Below, one piece after another: positions 36,436 to 46,900 of a DNA stretch of 64,000 nt. Each line of letters starts with the position of its first letter. Position 1 is the first letter of the stretch. Below the pieces are notes generated by a model that worked only from the letters and a program-made list of their open reading frames with translations, made no database searches and had not been told where the DNA came from. A program made the translations under genes and the position numbers. The stretch is from an uncultured Victivallales bacterium (GTDB lineage: Bacteria > Verrucomicrobiota > Lentisphaeria > Victivallales > UBA1829): positions 1 through 64,000 of the forward strand of contig CAKUJH010000007.1 of NCBI GenBank assembly GCA_934661375.1. The letters run 5' to 3'.

Positions 36436-37992
36436 TCACTCCACAATAAACAGGGCTCCGTCTTCCGCTTCATAAACGGCGCGCCAGCCGATTTTTTTCA
36501 GATACCGGATAAAATTTTCGCGTTTTGCCAGCACCAGCGCGTAACGGGAGCCGGTCAGTGCATAGAAACGGCGTGGCGTCATGTGCTGCGCCTGAAGCAG
36601 CATCCGCTCTATTTTTCTTGTCCGTTCCGGATCTGCCGCAACGGAAAATTCGGGATCCATCCCCCACAGGAAAACCTGTTTCCGGTTGGCATGGAAAATC
36701 GCGGGAAAATCGCCCCAGTTCAGGTTTACGACCAGCGTTTTTTCCGGAAGATTGCGTTCCATCCATGCTCCGATTTTTGCTGCCGGCGGAGTGCTGATCC
36801 TGCCATAACCGATATTCAGAACCGAGGAATAAACCGCAATCCCGATCATAGCAATACTCAGAATCAGACAGAATTTCAGCGGCTTTTCACGTTCGGGCAG
36901 AAACACTTTTTCCTGCAAGGCAAGATGTGTTACGGCGGCTCCGAACAAAGCCCCGAACGGCGCGGCATATTCCACTGTACGCTGCACCAGAAATGTTCCG
37001 CCCGTAAACAGCAGAGTCAGCATTCCCAGCGCAATAATATGCGGCGGCAGATTTTTCCAGCCGCATTTCCCGGTCACTCTGGCAAAAACCAGAAATGCCA
37101 GATAGACAAATACATACAGCGGAATTGCCGCCAGGTGCCAGAGCAGATCCGGCGGCTGCATTTCCATCGGCGGCATCAGCGAGGCATAGCCTTTTGCCCC
37201 TTCGGCAAGCAGCGGACGGAACAGAGCGTCGAACGACTGCACTTTCCAGATGATGAACGAGTTCGGAAACTGCGGATGCACCAGCAGTCCCAGTCCGACT
37301 CCGACCGCCGCAGCTGCCGCAATCAGCAGGCTTTTCCAGCCGTCCGTCCGGATTCCCGCAACTGCAAACGCCAGCGCCGGAATCACGATAAACTGCGGAT
37401 TGGAATAACTCCACGCATAAATGACCGAAACGCCCAGAGTCCACAGCAGTCGTTTCCGGAATGATCCGACGGCAAGGATTCCGCACAGAAACAGCAGCAA
37501 TGCCAGCGACAGCACGTGCGGACGCAGCATCAGCACCCGGAAAGTGATGTTCGGAGCGATCAGCACTGCCGCTATGGTCATCGGCAGATACAGCGGCGGC
37601 GCAACCCCCATGCGTTTCATCGCAAACAGAAACGCCGCCAGAAATCCCGCAACGAAAACCATTGCCGGAAAATGGAACGGCGGGACAATTTCAGCAGTGA
37701 AAATTTTCTGTACCCGGATCAGTCCGCTCAACAGAAAATGATAAAGCAGCTCTTTGTCGGCAAACGTATCACGCCAGACCGAGAGTTCCAGCGCCGGAAA
37801 TTTTTTCGCACAGAAAACTGCCGGTCCGCGCTCTGCCATGGCGGCATGATAATAGGCGTCATTGGCGGTTTCGCCCTGATTCATGGACATCGGACGCAGA
37901 ATGCACAGCCAGAGGAACGGCAGCAGAAATGCCGCCAGCAGACAAATCCGGGTCTGGCGTTTCCGGGACAGATCATCATTCAGCAGTTTCAT
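36436..37992 (-). CDS. Polytopic membrane protein, possible GT-C glycosyltransferase
   Basis: Protein of 518 residues with roughly ten predicted helices between residues 18 and 385 and a C-terminal soluble part of about 110 residues. After the first helix, SMNQGETANDAYYHAAMAERG contains acidic residues in the first loop, the position of the catalytic Asp/Glu in GT-C glycosyltransferases that use lipid-linked sugars. That resemblance is structural only; no family motif is certain. Its start overlaps the thioredoxin-like gene by ATGA. Confidence 0.6.
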   Translation of the reverse strand: MKLLNDDLSRKRQTRICLLAAFLLPFLWLCILRPMSMNQGETANDAYYHAAMAERGPAVFCAKKFPALELSVWRDTFADKELLYHFLLSGLIRVQKIFTAEIVPPFHFPAMVFVAGFLAAFLFAMKRMGVAPPLYLPMTIAAVLIAPNITFRVLMLRPHVLSLALLLFLCGILAVGSFRKRLLWTLGVSVIYAWSYSNPQFIVIPALAFAVAGIRTDGWKSLLIAAAAAVGVGLGLLVHPQFPNSFIIWKVQSFDALFRPLLAEGAKGYASLMPPMEMQPPDLLWHLAAIPLYVFVYLAFLVFARVTGKCGWKNLPPHIIALGMLTLLFTGGTFLVQRTVEYAAPFGALFGAAVTHLALQEKVFLPEREKPLKFCLILSIAMIGIAVYSSVLNIGYGRISTPPAAKIGAWMERNLPEKTLVVNLNWGDFPAIFHANRKQVFLWGMDPEFSVAADPERTRKIERMLLQAQHMTPRRFYALTGSRYALVLAKRENFIRYLKKIGWRAVYEAEDGALFIVE

Positions 37993-38459
37993 GGTTTTTT
38001 CTTTTCTCCGGCGGGTTTTCCGGTGGTCGCCGTTTCCAGTTCATTCAGTAATTTTGACGGTGTGGTTTCGCTCAGTCCAACCTGTTTCACCAGCAGACCG
38101 CCGCCGCGCGGTTCCACCAGAACCATTGCCGGAAAGCGATGAATTCCGTAGCGCGCCGCCAGTCTGCGGTTCTGATCTTCCGTTTCCTGCCCCAGCCGCC
38201 GGTATTTCGGAAAATCCGCATTGTACAGAATATATCTGCGGTCGGCAAGCCGTTTGAATCCAGCCGTCTGAAAAAGTTCCCGTTCCATGACGCGGCTGGC
38301 TTCATTCCAGTCCGACCCGCTGAAGAAAATCAGCAGTTTTTTATTCTGTCTGACCGCCAGATCCCGTGCTGTCCGGTAGGATTTGATCCATTCTCCGGCA
38401 TGACTGCACAGAACAATCCCGCATAATACCGCGGACAGAAAAACTTTTTTCAGGCGCAT
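37989..38459 (-). CDS. Exported thioredoxin-fold protein without CXXC
   Basis: Protein of 156 residues with a signal peptide (about 1-21, ending CSHAGEW). KLLIFFSGSDWNEASRVMERELF matches the DUF255/thioredoxin-7 group, where GSDWCGWC is usual; both cysteines are absent (NEAS). The cis-proline segment is kept in HRFPAMVLVEP. It is therefore not a disulfide reductase; a chaperone or binding role is inferred. Overlaps the CYTH gene by 10 bases. Confidence 0.75.
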   Translation of the reverse strand: MRLKKVFLSAVLCGIVLCSHAGEWIKSYRTARDLAVRQNKKLLIFFSGSDWNEASRVMERELFQTAGFKRLADRRYILYNADFPKYRRLGQETEDQNRRLAARYGIHRFPAMVLVEPRGGGLLVKQVGLSETTPSKLLNELETATTGKPAGEKKKP

Positions 38460-38959
38460 GGGCTGTCCTTCCAGCTGGAAAACGGTTCGCGGATCAGACG
38501 GGAATTATAATAGCGGATATCTCCGGTAACTTCCCGTCCCAGCCAGGGCGGCTGCTCAAACACGGCATTTTCCGTTTCGAGTTCCAGTTCGGCAACGGTC
38601 AGACCGGCATTTTCGCCAAGGAATTCATCAATTTCCCAGAGTCTGTCTCCGAACGGCACATGATGGCGGATTTTTTCGATCCTGCCGCTTCCGCAGAAAC
38701 TGCGCATCAGTTCCTCGGCATCTGCCGGAGGAATTGCATATTCGTACTCCTGACGGGAAATACCGTTCACCGGACTTTTCAAAGTCAGAAATGCCCGGTC
38801 GCCGACGATCCGGATCCGGAACGAATAGCCGGGTTTTCCTTCGAACCGGGCATACGCCTGACTCATCCGGCAGCTGTCCTGCACGGACTGCCGCCAGGAA
38901 TCGTTTTTCAGCAGAAATTTCCGTTCGATTTCCGTACCCATCCGCGCCGCTCCGTTCAT
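38450..38959 (-). CDS. CYTH-domain triphosphatase-like protein
   Basis: Protein of 169 residues. GTEIERKFLLKND is the hallmark EIERKFL of the CYTH superfamily (triphosphate tunnel metalloenzymes: adenylate cyclase class IV, thiamine triphosphatase, polyphosphatase). FRIRIVGDRAFLTLKSP, RQEYEYAIP, WEIDEFLGENAGLTVAELELE complete the acidic and basic residues of the tunnel. A simple inorganic triphosphatase is the likeliest activity. The ATG at 38959 overlaps the DUF190 stop; a longer frame to 39199 has no support. Confidence 0.88.
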   Translation of the reverse strand: MNGAARMGTEIERKFLLKNDSWRQSVQDSCRMSQAYARFEGKPGYSFRIRIVGDRAFLTLKSPVNGISRQEYEYAIPPADAEELMRSFCGSGRIEKIRHHVPFGDRLWEIDEFLGENAGLTVAELELETENAVFEQPPWLGREVTGDIRYYNSRLIREPFSSWKDSPCA

Positions 38960-39285
38960 GACATGCAGATGTCGATGGGAATCCGGCACATCAGCAGGTT
39001 GGCGACTTCCTCTTTCAGGAACGAGGCGAACGATTCGATTTTTTCCGGCTGGTCCACGATTTCGATCAGCAGGGGATGCGCCAGCTTGATGTCGAAAAAT
39101 TCCGGTGCCATGATCGGGGCGTTGGCGTAATAGCCGCCGACTCCGCGCAGCACGGAAGCCCCCGCCAGACCGCGTTCGCACGCCCGGCAGACGATCCATT
39201 CCGTCGCGTTCTGCCCGTCCTTGAACTGCCCGTCCTCCACAAAAATCCGCAGCAGTACCGCTTTCGTGTCAAATGCTGTTGCCAT
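38956..39285 (-). CDS. DUF190-family protein
   Basis: Small protein of 109 residues. LLRIFVEDGQFKDGQNATEWIVCRACERGLAGASVLRGVGGYYAN and LLIEIVDQPEKIESFASFL match DUF190, a GlnB-like ferredoxin-fold family often encoded beside the fluoride channel CrcB. No crcB lies here. It is coupled to the CYTH gene. Confidence 0.85.
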   Translation of the reverse strand: MATAFDTKAVLLRIFVEDGQFKDGQNATEWIVCRACERGLAGASVLRGVGGYYANAPIMAPEFFDIKLAHPLLIEIVDQPEKIESFASFLKEEVANLLMCRIPIDICMS

Positions 39286-39312
39286 GTCCGCCTCCTTTCA
39301 ACAGGGTTCCGG

Positions 39313-40407
39313 TTACAGTGATTCCCGTTCAGTTGCCCATTGGATGATTTCCTTCTGGACTGTCGGGAAATCGTTCAGTATGTCAGATGCGAATTTCTGG
39401 AAATACGTTTCCAGCGCATTCTGAAGCAGATTCAGGAACAGCACCCGTTCTTCAAAACGAGTGTTCAATTCCATGGATTCTGTTTCCGGCAGGGATACTC
39501 CGGACAGCGTGAAGGTGTCGGCGTCGAAAGTGAACGACCATTTTTCCGCGTCGCCGCGCGCCAGCATGATTTTTGCCTTGCGGAGTTTTTTGCCGACCGC
39601 CAGCGCGGCTTTCGCTTCGGCGGAAATCTGCGGACAGCCCTTCTTGACTGTGCTTTCCGATGCGCCGGGCGCGTCATCGCCGTTGATGGCAAAGGTCAGC
39701 GGTCCTTCAATCACCAGATTGAATACCCCCAGGTCGCCGACTTTCAGCATTCCCTGATGCGCTTCGGAATAGTACCAGAGCCAGGTCAGAAAATCACGGC
39801 CGGGCGTCGGTTCACCGCAGGGACGCCCATTGAAGGAGACGTTCGGCAGGTCGGATTCGCCTTTCTTGAAATATTTGAACATCAGTTCGCGGACGGTTAC
39901 CGGGATCGGTTCGATTTCCATCGCTTTGAGAAATTCGCCGGCAATGGTGTCGAAGGATTTCAGCGACGCCGTTCCCACGTACATCACATTGGATGCCATA
40001 TCCACCACCAGCGGGATCGCGCTGATCGAAGGCGGCATTTTCATCAGATTCCGCTCAATGGCATCTTCCTTGATGCGTTTCTTTTCCTTCTTCGGGACGG
40101 AAAGAGAATTGTTCGCCTGCATGTAGGCGAGTTCTTCCCGGCGGCAGATCGCGTTCAGCAGCTGGGAAGGTATTTTGCGTTCCGCTTTGCGCAGATTGAC
40201 GTAAAGATGACCGCCGAACACAGCCGTTGTCTGGCTGATTTCGTTTTCCAGCAGATGCCGTCCGCTGACCCAGCCCGTAACGGGTTCGTCCCGGACGTCG
40301 TCCAGTTTCCCTGCGCAGTTTTTCGCCAGCCGTTCCAGGTAATCCTGCGGCATTTTTCCGCTTAAATTACAGAATATCAAAGCTGTGGTTCCGCTTTCAA
40401 AAGGCAT
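39313..40407 (-). CDS. rdgC: RdgC-like recombination-associated protein
   Basis: Protein of 364 residues. The opening TTALIFCNLSGKMP, GWVSGRHLLE, then LYVNLRKAERKIPSQLLNAI, KKEKKRIKEDAIERNLMKMPPSISAIPLVVDMASNVMYVGTASLKSFDTIAGEFLKAM follows the order of E. coli RdgC ([58 protein letters not shown]). RdgC forms a ring on duplex DNA and inhibits RecA. The protein is about 60 residues longer than the E. coli one. GAGGAG precedes the ATG. First gene of the minus-strand run to 35629 and some 5 kb from recCBD. Confidence 0.65.
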   Translation of the reverse strand: MPFESGTTALIFCNLSGKMPQDYLERLAKNCAGKLDDVRDEPVTGWVSGRHLLENEISQTTAVFGGHLYVNLRKAERKIPSQLLNAICRREELAYMQANNSLSVPKKEKKRIKEDAIERNLMKMPPSISAIPLVVDMASNVMYVGTASLKSFDTIAGEFLKAMEIEPIPVTVRELMFKYFKKGESDLPNVSFNGRPCGEPTPGRDFLTWLWYYSEAHQGMLKVGDLGVFNLVIEGPLTFAINGDDAPGASESTVKKGCPQISAEAKAALAVGKKLRKAKIMLARGDAEKWSFTFDADTFTLSGVSLPETESMELNTRFEERVLFLNLLQNALETYFQKFASDILNDFPTVQKEIIQWATERESL

Positions 40408-40458
40408 GATGAAATCTCCTCGTATTTTATGAAATATGCATTGTCTTTCTGAAGGGCT

Positions 40459-40486
40459 AATATAACGCGCTTCCCCCGTAATGCAA
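40459..40486 (-). promoter_or_regulatory. Promoter of the rdgC-like operon
   Basis: On the minus strand TTGCAT (40486-40481), 16 bases, TATATT (40464-40459). Transcription would start about 45 bases before the ATG. Confidence 0.65.
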
Positions 40487-40645
40487 GCCCGGAAAGAATT
40501 TTATTCCCGCTTCTGTTTCTTTTCTTCTTATTATATATAGGGGAATCAGACCTTCGGCATCCAGGTTATCTCAACGTTAACATAAAACCGTTTTCAAAAA
40601 CGTTTTTTCGCTGTTTTTCGGATGTCTTCCTCCCGGAAAAATGGT

Positions 40646-40683
40646 GCAGAAAAGGCATTTTTTCAATTTTTCTGCGTTTTTTT
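40646..40683 (+). terminator. Terminator-like hairpin upstream of the adhesin promoter
   Basis: GCAGAAAA (40646-40653) pairs with TTTTCTGC (40668-40675), followed by GTTTTTTT. No plus-strand gene is present upstream, so it may end a small RNA from the 40500-40640 stretch, where TATATA at about 40552 is a possible -10, or shield the next promoter. A weaker T-run hairpin lies at about 40590-40608. Confidence 0.5.
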
Positions 40684-40716
40684 CAGAAAAAAGTGCTTGA
40701 CGGCGCGATATTTTCC

Positions 40717-40744
40717 TTGCATTTCGCGTCCGCGCGTATATAAT
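40717..40744 (+). promoter_or_regulatory. Promoter of the leader ORF and giant surface protein
   Basis: TTGCAT (40717-40722), 16-base spacer, perfect TATAAT (40739-40744). A start near 40752 gives a leader of about 180 nt that opens with a small hairpin (CGTCC with GGACG, about 40756-40773). Confidence 0.7.
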
Positions 40745-40820
40745 AATCCACAGGGCGTCCTGTATATGGGACGGATTGTAGTTGTTTGCCGGAAAAATGA
40801 CATCGCGAAAGGAGAAAAAG

Positions 40821-40883
40821 ATGTTCGGTTTCAGGAAGATTTCTTTTACGGTGTCCCCCGCGGCTGCGGCGCTGCGGTTTTGA
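40821..40883 (+). CDS. 20-residue leader peptide upstream of the adhesin gene
   Basis: MFGFRKISFTVSPAAAALRF followed by TGA. The Shine-Dalgarno AAAGGAG sits six bases before the ATG and is better than that of the large gene 51 bases downstream. The frame lies between the promoter and the big gene. It could be a regulatory leader peptide, a small amphipathic protein, or a translational feeder. It is too short for family assignment. Confidence 0.45.
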   Translation: MFGFRKISFTVSPAAAALRF

Positions 40884-40934
40884 AGTGAAAACAAGTTGAA
40901 AAATCATCAGATAGAACCAAGATCGGAGAAAGTC

Positions 40935-43900
40935 ATGACGAAGAAAAAGAAAGTACAGATCTTCAAGCTGGAAGAACGCGTTTTGTTCGAAGGCGCCGCC
41001 GCGGCGGATATTGTTGCCGCAGTCGATAACGCCGGAGCCGCAGACCATGCGGATCAGGCGGACAGCGATTCCGCGGAAAAAGAAGATCAATTCGTTCAGA
41101 ATACGGTTCGCAATGCCGGTCCCGCGGAAGCTCCTTCCGCCGATTCCAATGTCCGCAATTCCGGCGAGGGTCTGCCGCAGGCGGACAGCACAAGTGCCGA
41201 CCCCGCGGACGCCCTCATCGAGGGCAGTGCCGGTTTCCCGCAGCTGACCGATCCCGAAACTTCCTTCTCCGGCGAAGTCGCCGATTTCCTGTCCGCCGAT
41301 ATGTCCGATGCTTCCGGGTCCGGACTCGCCGCCGGGGCGCTGACCGATGCGGAAAAAACCGAACTCGTCATCCTGGACAAGGACGCCGCCGCGGAACTTG
41401 ACCCGGCGGAACTCGAAGGCAAAAATGTTCTCATTCTGGACGGCGAATCCGACGCCGCCGACCAGGTCGAAAACTGGCTGAACGAACATGACGGCGAGAG
41501 TTTCGATTCCGTGAAACTGGTTTCCGATTCCATGGACGCCGACGACATCGGCGATATTCAGGGGCATCTGACGGAAAATGCTCAGGTGGAAAACATTTCT
41601 CTGGCGGATTTCCGCGCGGAACTCTCCGGCGCGGATCAGGACATGGTGATTTTCCCGGACAATGACGCCAATATCTCCGTGAACGGCGCACCGCTCGCGG
41701 ATGAAGCGGATGCCGTTCCCGGCGAACTGCTGGAAGACGCCGCGGAAGAACGCAATGAACTGGTGATCATCAACTCTACCACCGCGGACCTGGACAATGT
41801 GCTGGATCAGCTCGGCGATTCCCGCGACGTCCTGGTTCTCGACGCCAATTCGCAGGACAGCGCGATGGAACAGATTTCCGCATACCTGGAAGCGCACAGC
41901 GACAAACAGTACGACGCAGTCCACATCCTGACTCATGGCAATGACAGCGGTCTGATTCTCGGTTCCGATTATGTGACGGATGTTTCCGCTTTTGAAATTT
42001 TCCGCGGACACATCGCCGACAACGGCGACATGATGATTTACGGCTGTGAAACGGCTGCCACGGATGCGGGACAGTCCTTCCTGCAGGGCATCGCGGATGC
42101 GACGGGCGCGGATGTCGCCGCCTCGACAAACCTGACGGGCGCCGCGGCTCTGGGCGGAGACTGGACGCTGGAATATTCCACCGGCGCCATCGAAACAACC
42201 AGCATCTCCCTCGATTCCTCCTGGAATCACGCCTTCGAAATCTACACGGTCGGGGAAGGAAAGACTTACACCAGGATCGGCGATCTGGGGACTTTGCTGA
42301 ACGGCTCGGATGTTCAGATTGTCCTTTCTTCCAATATCAAGGAAGTCAAAAGTATTACCGTCAACGGCAACGTGTTTGTTCACACGAACGATAAAGGGGA
42401 CTACAAATGGGACATGGGCGGACACGCCTTGACTGTCTCCAACGGGGCGTCTTTGACGGTGGAAGTTTCCAATGTCGATTTGTCCAACGCCGCTTCAGTG
42501 GACGTCGCCGGCAGCCTGACGCTGCAGAACAGCGGCACCTCTTCGCACAGTTCCAATATCAACGTCAATCTGCTTGACAACGGCAAACTGACTCTGCAAA
42601 AGAATGTTACGCTGTCCAGCGCGACCGCAACGGGCAACAGCAATACGCTGAACATGGATTCCACCAGCGTGATTGAGACATTCACGCTCAATGGGGGGAA
42701 TCTGGATTTCACAGCCGGCACGATCAATACCCTGACGAACGACAGCGGCGCGGCTGCCGCGGGGAAGGGAGCCGCTTTCGGCGCCGTGATAAACTCCGGA
42801 GTATTCACTCTTGACGGCGGCCGCGCGGATTCCATTTCCAGCAGCGATAATTTGACCGTCAACAGCGGTTTCGTCGAGACGGTTGTTGTCAGCGGCGGCT
42901 CTCTCACGATTTCCGGCGGCAACATCAATACGGTGGAGAACAGCGGAATGGCAGCTTTCAACGGCGGAACAGTCACCAATTTCGGAAATACCGTTTCCGG
43001 CACGCTGAATCTCAGCGGCAGCGCCGCCGTTGCCGAAAGACTGACCAATGACGGTGTTTTGACCATCACCGGCGGCAACGTGGAGGCTCTGACCAATACC
43101 GGCGCGAATGCCACGATTTCCGGCGGCAAAGTAAACGCCATCACCAACTCCGGCAGCAATCTTGCCGTCTCCGGCGGTTCAATCGGGGATGTGATGAATG
43201 AAGCATCCGGCAGCATTGACGCATCCGGCGGCACATTCGGCAAGATCGACAACTTTGGCGACCTGCATTTCACCGGCGACACGACGACCGGAATGATTCT
43301 CAATGAAAAAACTTTGACCGTTGACGGCGGCGTAACTCTGACCATCAAAACGCTGCTGGGTGCGACAGCCATTGAAAACAAAGCCGGCGGCACGATCAAT
43401 CTGGACGGCACTTTGCTCAACGGCAATACAGAGAAGACCGGGACCGGCATCCGGAATACCGACGGCGGGACAATCAACGGAACGGGTGAGATCAGCGGAT
43501 TTACTTATGCCGCGGAAGTTCTGACCGGCGAATCGCTTGTCGGAATCACAACGACCAACAACTTGCGCGCTCTGCTTGTATCGCTGACCGTTACAGGAAA
43601 AACGGTTACCGCCGCAGGAGAATACACCACCATCAACGACGCCCTGGATTTCGTTGCCGGCAATACCGCCAATGACTATTCCGTCAACATCAAGCTGGAT
43701 CTGAACGATTATGAAAACTGGAATACTTTCCTGACCGTATCCGGAGACAGAACCCTGGACAACCTGTTCAGCATCAATTCCAATACGAAAACGAACAGCG
43801 GCGAAAATGTCCAGCTGACACTGGTTCTGGACGGGACCATGACACTGGCGCTGCCCGGGGACCGCAACGGCGGATTGATCGCTTTTGACAATATCTCGCT

Positions 43901-46900
43901 GCACATCAATAACAGTGCGGCTCTGACCGTCAATGCGGGATCCATTCTCAAAATTTCCGGAACTTATTCCGTGATAGAAAGCGTTTCCGGTCTGGGTACG
44001 GCATTTGTGATTGCCAGAGTCAAAGACGGCGCCGCACAGCTGACCAATTACGGCACCATGACTGTCAACGGCTCCTTCAAGGCAGATTACGTCGGACTGA
44101 AAACCGGTGTTTCCGCCATTACCAACTACGGGACATTGATTTTCAATGCCGGAAGTTCGTTTGAGATGACCGCCGCCATCACGTCCGGTCTGTCCGTCAG
44201 ACCCGCGGTAACCGGGATCACCAACATGACGAACGGCACTTTTACCGCCGACACGGCAAAATTGAGCATGAATGTCTCCGGCAGAGCCGCAACATCCGTT
44301 CTGTTCAGCAATGCCGGAACGGCGTCGTTCACGGACAGCACGGCGAGTGTCAAGGCATCGGGTTCTGCACAGACTTACGGTCTGTTCAACAACGGGAAAC
44401 TGACGCTGACGGACAGTTCCGTGGATGCGTCCGGTGGTTCGGAAGCATACGGACTGTTCAACGGCAGCAGCGGCGAAGCCAAATTCATTGTCACGAAACT
44501 GCCGCCGCCCATCACGGAAACTCCGGGAATGACCTATACGGATTACCTGAATCAGCTGTATCACATCAAAGGTTCGACTTATTCGGTCTACAACGAAAAC
44601 ATTTTCAGCACGGAAAACAAAGTCGTCTCCGGTTCCGGATATACGGTGGACAAAGGTCTGCTGACCGGTACGGTGAACGGCATGGATTTCCGCGACGCCC
44701 CGCTTTTCGCCTTGATCGGAGATGTCCATACGCAAGGCCGCGCGGACAGCAGCGGCAGAACCACAACTGCGCTGAGCGATGTTACGGTCGACGGCAAAGT
44801 CAGTTCCTACGGAAACGCGCTGGTCGATATGAAGAATCTCCGTCTGAACGGCGATGTAATAAATCAGCTTTCCACCATTCTGGTTTCCGGGGATTTCATG
44901 TCCTCCGACTTTTACTTCGGCAGTACTCATGTTTCTTATGACAATGCCATCAACATCTGGAATGATTTCTCCGGCTCAACGACGGGCAGCAATGCCGGCG
45001 GTTCCATCTATTTCGGTACGGACCAGACCGGTGCCAATACCCGCGTGAATTTCAGCATGACGGACAATTATGCGTTCTACAACCTGACCGGAGCCATGAC
45101 CATCGCGAACTTCAGCAATCTGTCCAGCGAAAAGAATCCCGTGCAGATTTACAACTCCGGCGTGTTCACTCTGGATGCAACCAACGCGGACAAAGGAACC
45201 GGCAAGTATTATACTCTGTATGTCAAGGAAGCGGAGTACGGGGTCGGCTCCCCGTTGATGAACACTATTGGAAATTATACAAATGCGAAGGGCGTCCTCG
45301 ATCACGGTATCCTGAACGTGAATATCAACGGCGTCAACCCCGCTTCCCCGGTCCGGAACGCAATGACTTTGACCGGGCTGGACATCCGCAATACGCAGAA
45401 CTATTCCGCGGCAATTACCAACTATGCAGGCATGTTGACCGTCAACGGCGGCATGTTGAGTGCGACGTATTCCGCATTGGACAACATCGAAAAAATAGTG
45501 TCTTACCTCAGCGGCGGGACTTTGTCTGAAGTATATGTCTCGACCCCGATTGCGATATTGAACGGTCTGGAAAAGATTGCGGGGGCGGCATATTCCGTAC
45601 GCAATGCCGGCAAGCTGACGGTCAGCGGCACGGACACTGCCGCGACGCTGTTCACGAATGAACTGGATTTCAGCTCCAATCATGTCGGCGACTACACTGC
45701 TGTGGTGAACAGTTCGGTGTCGGTTTACATGCAGGAATTCGATTCCGGAACGAACGATGTTCCCACGATTGATTACATCTACTGGTGTTCTGCATTCACG
45801 AACGCAGCTTTCAAGGTAACGAATGTCAGTACCGGGGCTGTGCTTCCGGGCGTGAAACTGTACCGGATGGCGGCGGATTCCTACACCGCCCGCACCCAGG
45901 TTGACCTGCCGCTGGATTACACCTATACGGTTCCCAATACATCCGATGTGTGGCGCGGTTACGGCAACGCCCTGGTCGAAGCGTCCGCCGTTTTGCAGAA
46001 CGTTTCCTTCAGTGCGAAATCTTCGCCCGACACCCAGCTGGTGTTCCAGAACTGGGGCAGCCTGATCGTAAAAGACATCAAAGACGCCGGAAACCAGTTC
46101 CGCGATTTTGATTTCCTGATCAGCAACAGTTCATTCACTTTGAGCGGCGTCAGTTTCTGGGCGTCCGACAGCAGACCCTGGGATCGATTCCATCCGGGCA
46201 CCAAGCCGTCCAGGAATTACGAGCATCGGACGAATGCCGACATCACGGTCGGATTTGATGTGGCGGCTTCGCACATTGTCCGGAATGAAGGCGAGCTGAC
46301 CATGCGCGGCGAACTGGCGAATCCGGACGGCAGCCAGCTGGATTACAACGGGCGCATCATTGCCGACGGTTCGTCGCTGACGGTCATAACGTCATCGAAA
46401 CTGCGTCTGGTGAACTTCTCGGTGATCGGCGCAAACACACCGTATGCGATCCAGGTGGAAGCCGGCGGACAGCTGGGAATTTATAACGGAAACTACGATT
46501 CCGGCAATAATGAATGGAAAGGCGGAAGCAATGCCTATATCACCGCTGCGGGCGGCACGGCAATTCTGAATCACGGAGCCGTGGAAATGATCAACGGCGC
46601 CATCACGGGCAGCGTGAACGGCATCGAGTCCACAGACATGGCGGGACGGCTGGCGGTTGTCAACTCCACCATTGCCGGGAACAGCGGCTGGGGCATCATT
46701 TCCAGTATTGCCGATCCGGGTTCCGGCAAATGGAACTTCCTGGTGGCGAATTCCACGGTCTCCTACAATACAGAGGGCGGAATCTGGATCAAAGCCGGAA
46801 AACTGTCTCTGGTCAACTCCATCGTGCTCAACTCTCTTTCCGGCGATAACGATGTGAAGGTCGCAGGCGGAGCCTCGCTTGACACTTCCTACGGCGGCAA

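Noticed and set aside
40683..44930. Long minus-strand frames of about 580 codons opposite the giant surface gene
   Set aside because: Repetitive coding DNA with strong third-position bias gives open antisense frames; no ribosome sites or family motifs.
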